From contig JBBQZQ010000024.1 in assembly GCA_038207565.1 (NCBI GenBank), positions 1 through 64,000 of the forward strand: 64,000 bases of DNA. The letters are read 5' to 3'. Numbering within the stretch: position 1 is the first letter of the stretch; each line of letters starts with the position of its first letter. The notes beneath the pieces are model-generated. The model made no database searches and was not told the origin of the DNA. It saw only the letters and a list, made by a program, of their open reading frames with translations. This DNA comes from JALZAI01 sp038207565. Lineage in GTDB: Bacteria > Actinomycetota > Actinomycetes > Mycobacteriales > Jatrophihabitantaceae. Both the position numbers and the translations under genes were made by a program. This document shows positions 62,406 through 64,000 of this stretch, piece after piece.

Positions 62406-63575
62406 TCAGCCGATATGACGGACGTGGCTGATCTGACCGGACCATTCGGTGGCCTCGGTCAGCTCGATCGGCACGCCGGTCTCCGCGGCTTGGATGAGGT
62501 AAAGGTGCCGGCCGTCCTTGCGGTCGACGTAACCGGCGACCATGCCGACATGGCCCGGCTCGGCGGCCGTTCCGTCCGAGCCGGGGATCATGACCAGGTC
62601 GCCGCCGACGGCTTGAGACAGATTGGTCGGCTCCGGAGTGCCGCTGGACGCCTGTCCGGCCGCCAAGTGCGGCAGCGCGACTCCAGCGGCCGCCCACGCG
62701 GCCATCGTCAGCCCAGAGCAGTCGAACGCATTCGGACCGGCGGCGGCGAACACGTAGGGCTTGCCGAGCTGCTTGAGCGCGAACTTGACCGCCAGATAGC
62801 CCTTGGCCGATCCACTGATCACGAACCCGGCCGGGATGCTGGTCGTCCCGGCGATGTTGTTGCCGGTGGGTCCGACGATCTTGCCGGCGACGGTCCCGCC
62901 GCCCCCAGGGATCGCGCCGCCGCCGCCCGCGCATATCGCCGGTCCAGAGCCAAGTGCCGGCGCGACCGCCGCGGCGCTCCCCGAGCCGGCGGTTGAGGTG
63001 CCGGTGGGAGCAGGGCCGGCGGCCGCAGCGGCGGCGGCCCAGAACTGCCCAACAATGTGCTGCGCGAGCCCAGCGTTGGGCTGGTACCGCTCAGGGAACT
63101 TCGAGATCTGCACGGTCTGCGCGTCCACGCCAACGGTGTTGGTTTGCCAGCTCGGGATCTTCACCAAGCGGTCCAAGAACGCGTTGGTGGCCTTCACCGG
63201 GTCGTCAGCGACCTGCTTGGTGTAGATGGAGATTCGCTGTTGGAACAGTCCTTCTGAGTCGTGGTCGGTCTGGGTGAGCTGGTTACGCAGTTTGACCTCC
63301 GTGTAGGAGGTGGCGACCGCGACCACCGCGGCAAACGAGGGCAGGTGCCGACCCGCCGCGACGGACACGATCGTCTGCGCGTCGCCCATCTGCTCGGCGT
63401 CGAGCTTGACGTTGGCAACCGTCTGGGCGGTGCCGCCGCCCCCGCACACACTGGACGTGGGTGAGGCGTTGGCCCCCCCGCCCGCCATCACCATCATCAC
63501 GGCCGACATAGCGATGAGGGGCAACGCGGCAACACCGATCGCCAACGTCGCGCCGCTGTTCGTCTGTCCCGCCAC
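62406..63575 (-). CDS. NlpC/P60 cell-wall hydrolase with membrane anchor
   Basis: A 389-residue protein: N-terminal anchor (LAIGVAALPLIAMSAVMMVM), a lytic-transglycosylase-like helical region around residues 70-180 (AAGRHLPSFAAVVAVATSYT, SEGLFQQRISIY), an Ala/Gly-rich linker, and an NlpC/P60 domain with catalytic Cys286 (NAFDCSGLTMAAW) and His342 (EPGHVGMVAGYV). It would cut peptidoglycan peptides to make room for the transfer channel, the VirB1-like role in actinobacterial conjugation. First gene of the leftward transfer operon. Confidence 0.88.
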   Translation of the reverse strand: MAGQTNSGATLAIGVAALPLIAMSAVMMVMAGGGANASPTSSVCGGGGTAQTVANVKLDAEQMGDAQTIVSVAAGRHLPSFAAVVAVATSYTEVKLRNQLTQTDHDSEGLFQQRISIYTKQVADDPVKATNAFLDRLVKIPSWQTNTVGVDAQTVQISKFPERYQPNAGLAQHIVGQFWAAAAAAAGPAPTGTSTAGSGSAAAVAPALGSGPAICAGGGGAIPGGGGTVAGKIVGPTGNNIAGTTSIPAGFVISGSAKGYLAVKFALKQLGKPYVFAAAGPNAFDCSGLTMAAWAAAGVALPHLAAGQASSGTPEPTNLSQAVGGDLVMIPGSDGTAAEPGHVGMVAGYVDRKDGRHLYLIQAAETGVPIELTEATEWSGQISHVRHIG

Positions 63576-63821
63576 GGCTCACACCGCCCCGACAGGGCCG
63601 GACCCGGCCGAGACGCTCTCGGAAGCCTCATCGCCCCGCTCGTCGAGCGCGGGAATCTCCATTGCTCTGAGTTCGGAGCCCGCTCGCGTGGCGCGGGAAG
63701 CCCGTTGGCCCGGTAGTTCAGGGTTCCCGAGATCGCCGACACCTGCCGACGTTTGGTCGGGATTCTCGACCGAAGGTCTATATGATCGACGGGTGATGCG
63801 ATCTATCGAACCGAGGCAGCC

Positions 63822-64000
63822 GTGAGTCTGGCTGAGGTCCGCCGAATCGACGGTCCGCGCGCGTTGCGCAGTGCGACCGATGTGGAGGACTTCGAGCAGG
63901 AGATCGTCGACCAGTACGCGTTGGCGATGGCTGCCGCGGGGTTGACCGACGCGCATGTGAGCCAGTCGCGGGCGACGATCATCGAGTTCGCTCGCTCGCT
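63822..64000 (+). CDS. Tyrosine integrase, N-terminal part (cut by window edge)
   Basis: An open frame from a GTG at 63822 runs off the window. Its start (RRIDGPRALRSATDVEDFEQ, then DQYALAMAAAGLTDAHVSQS and RATIIEFARS) matches the SAM-like core-binding domain that opens many actinobacterial tyrosine integrases. It lies divergent to the transfer operon and could be the element's own integrase. The catalytic domain is not visible. Confidence 0.6.
   Translation, partial: MSLAEVRRIDGPRALRSATDVEDFEQEIVDQYALAMAAAGLTDAHVSQSRATIIEFARS

Noticed and set aside
63753..63786. Promoter for the terminal integrase (TTGGTC ... TATGAT)
   Set aside because: The spacing of 22 bases is too long for a sigma70 promoter and no better pair was evident.

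Overview
The window is high-GC DNA with actinobacterial gene content: overlapping ATGA/GTGA start-stop junctions, a MobF relaxase and coupling protein of actinobacterial type, and a DNA-modification cassette seen in actinobacterial plasmids and phages. It looks like a conjugative plasmid or integrative conjugative element, perhaps from a Pseudonocardia-like host (inference; no chromosomal marker is present). The backbone occupies both ends, 1-7192 and 50907-64000. A 43.7-kb catabolic island (7193-50906) sits between them and splits one backbone gene, an HNH endonuclease, into two halves.

Left backbone (1-7192). A tightly overlapping plus-strand operon carries DNA-modification and accessory genes: a Mom-family DNA-modification acyltransferase, a D12-class adenine methyltransferase, a DUF4031 protein, Zn-finger/HTH proteins and small hypotheticals. 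Three other DNA-modification genes survive only as remnants with internal deletions: a helicase/C5-methyltransferase junction, a DpdA-like gene and a TSPPY-type methylase. A perfect 14-bp inverted repeat with a promoter -10 box in its loop lies at 6335-6373, followed by a small gene and a ribbon-helix-helix gene.

Island, catabolic part (7193-39240). A broken ISL3-type transposase is followed by a long minus-strand operon (about 19.0 to 9.3 kb): MDR oxidoreductase, OsmC, amidohydrolase, Ldh-type dehydrogenase, small ORF, SDR, flavin monooxygenase, two cupins, RidA, FAH hydrolase and PIG-L deacetylase. Divergent to it are an isochorismatase-family hydrolase, an XRE-HTH/OsmC fusion regulator and an acyl-CoA ligase. 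Two minus-strand ABC importers of the ribose type follow; the first shares an operon with amidase, thiolase-like and DUF35 genes. Then come NTF2-like proteins, a PPOX flavoprotein, an Asp/Glu-racemase-like protein lacking both catalytic cysteines, an HxlR regulator, a methyltransferase and a PCMH-type flavin oxidase. The whole suggests import, CoA activation, ring oxidation and cleavage of an aromatic or heterocyclic compound that I cannot identify.

A shared cis-element, the direct repeat TGKCAAC-N5-TGKCAAC, sits in four promoter regions (19.1, 20.5, 29.1 and 33.6 kb). In three it contains the -35 box of the leftward operon. This defines a local regulon, most simply controlled by the XRE-OsmC protein encoded inside it.

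Island, mobile part (39404-50906). A truncated IS3 element is followed by an intact Tn554-like cassette (two tyrosine recombinases plus a TnpC/DUF6262 protein, plus strand). Opposite it is a frameshifted cassette of three tyrosine recombinases plus a small DUF6262-like protein (minus strand) that ends at the island's right boundary.

Right backbone (50907-64000). The 5' half of the split HNH gene, a coiled-coil protein, a putative oriT region with a 16-bp palindrome, a 2078-residue relaxase-helicase-primase fusion, a decayed pseudogene, SSB, the VirD4-type coupling protein, membrane proteins, an NlpC/P60 wall hydrolase, and the start of a tyrosine integrase cut by the window edge. I saw no rRNA, tRNA or CRISPR array.
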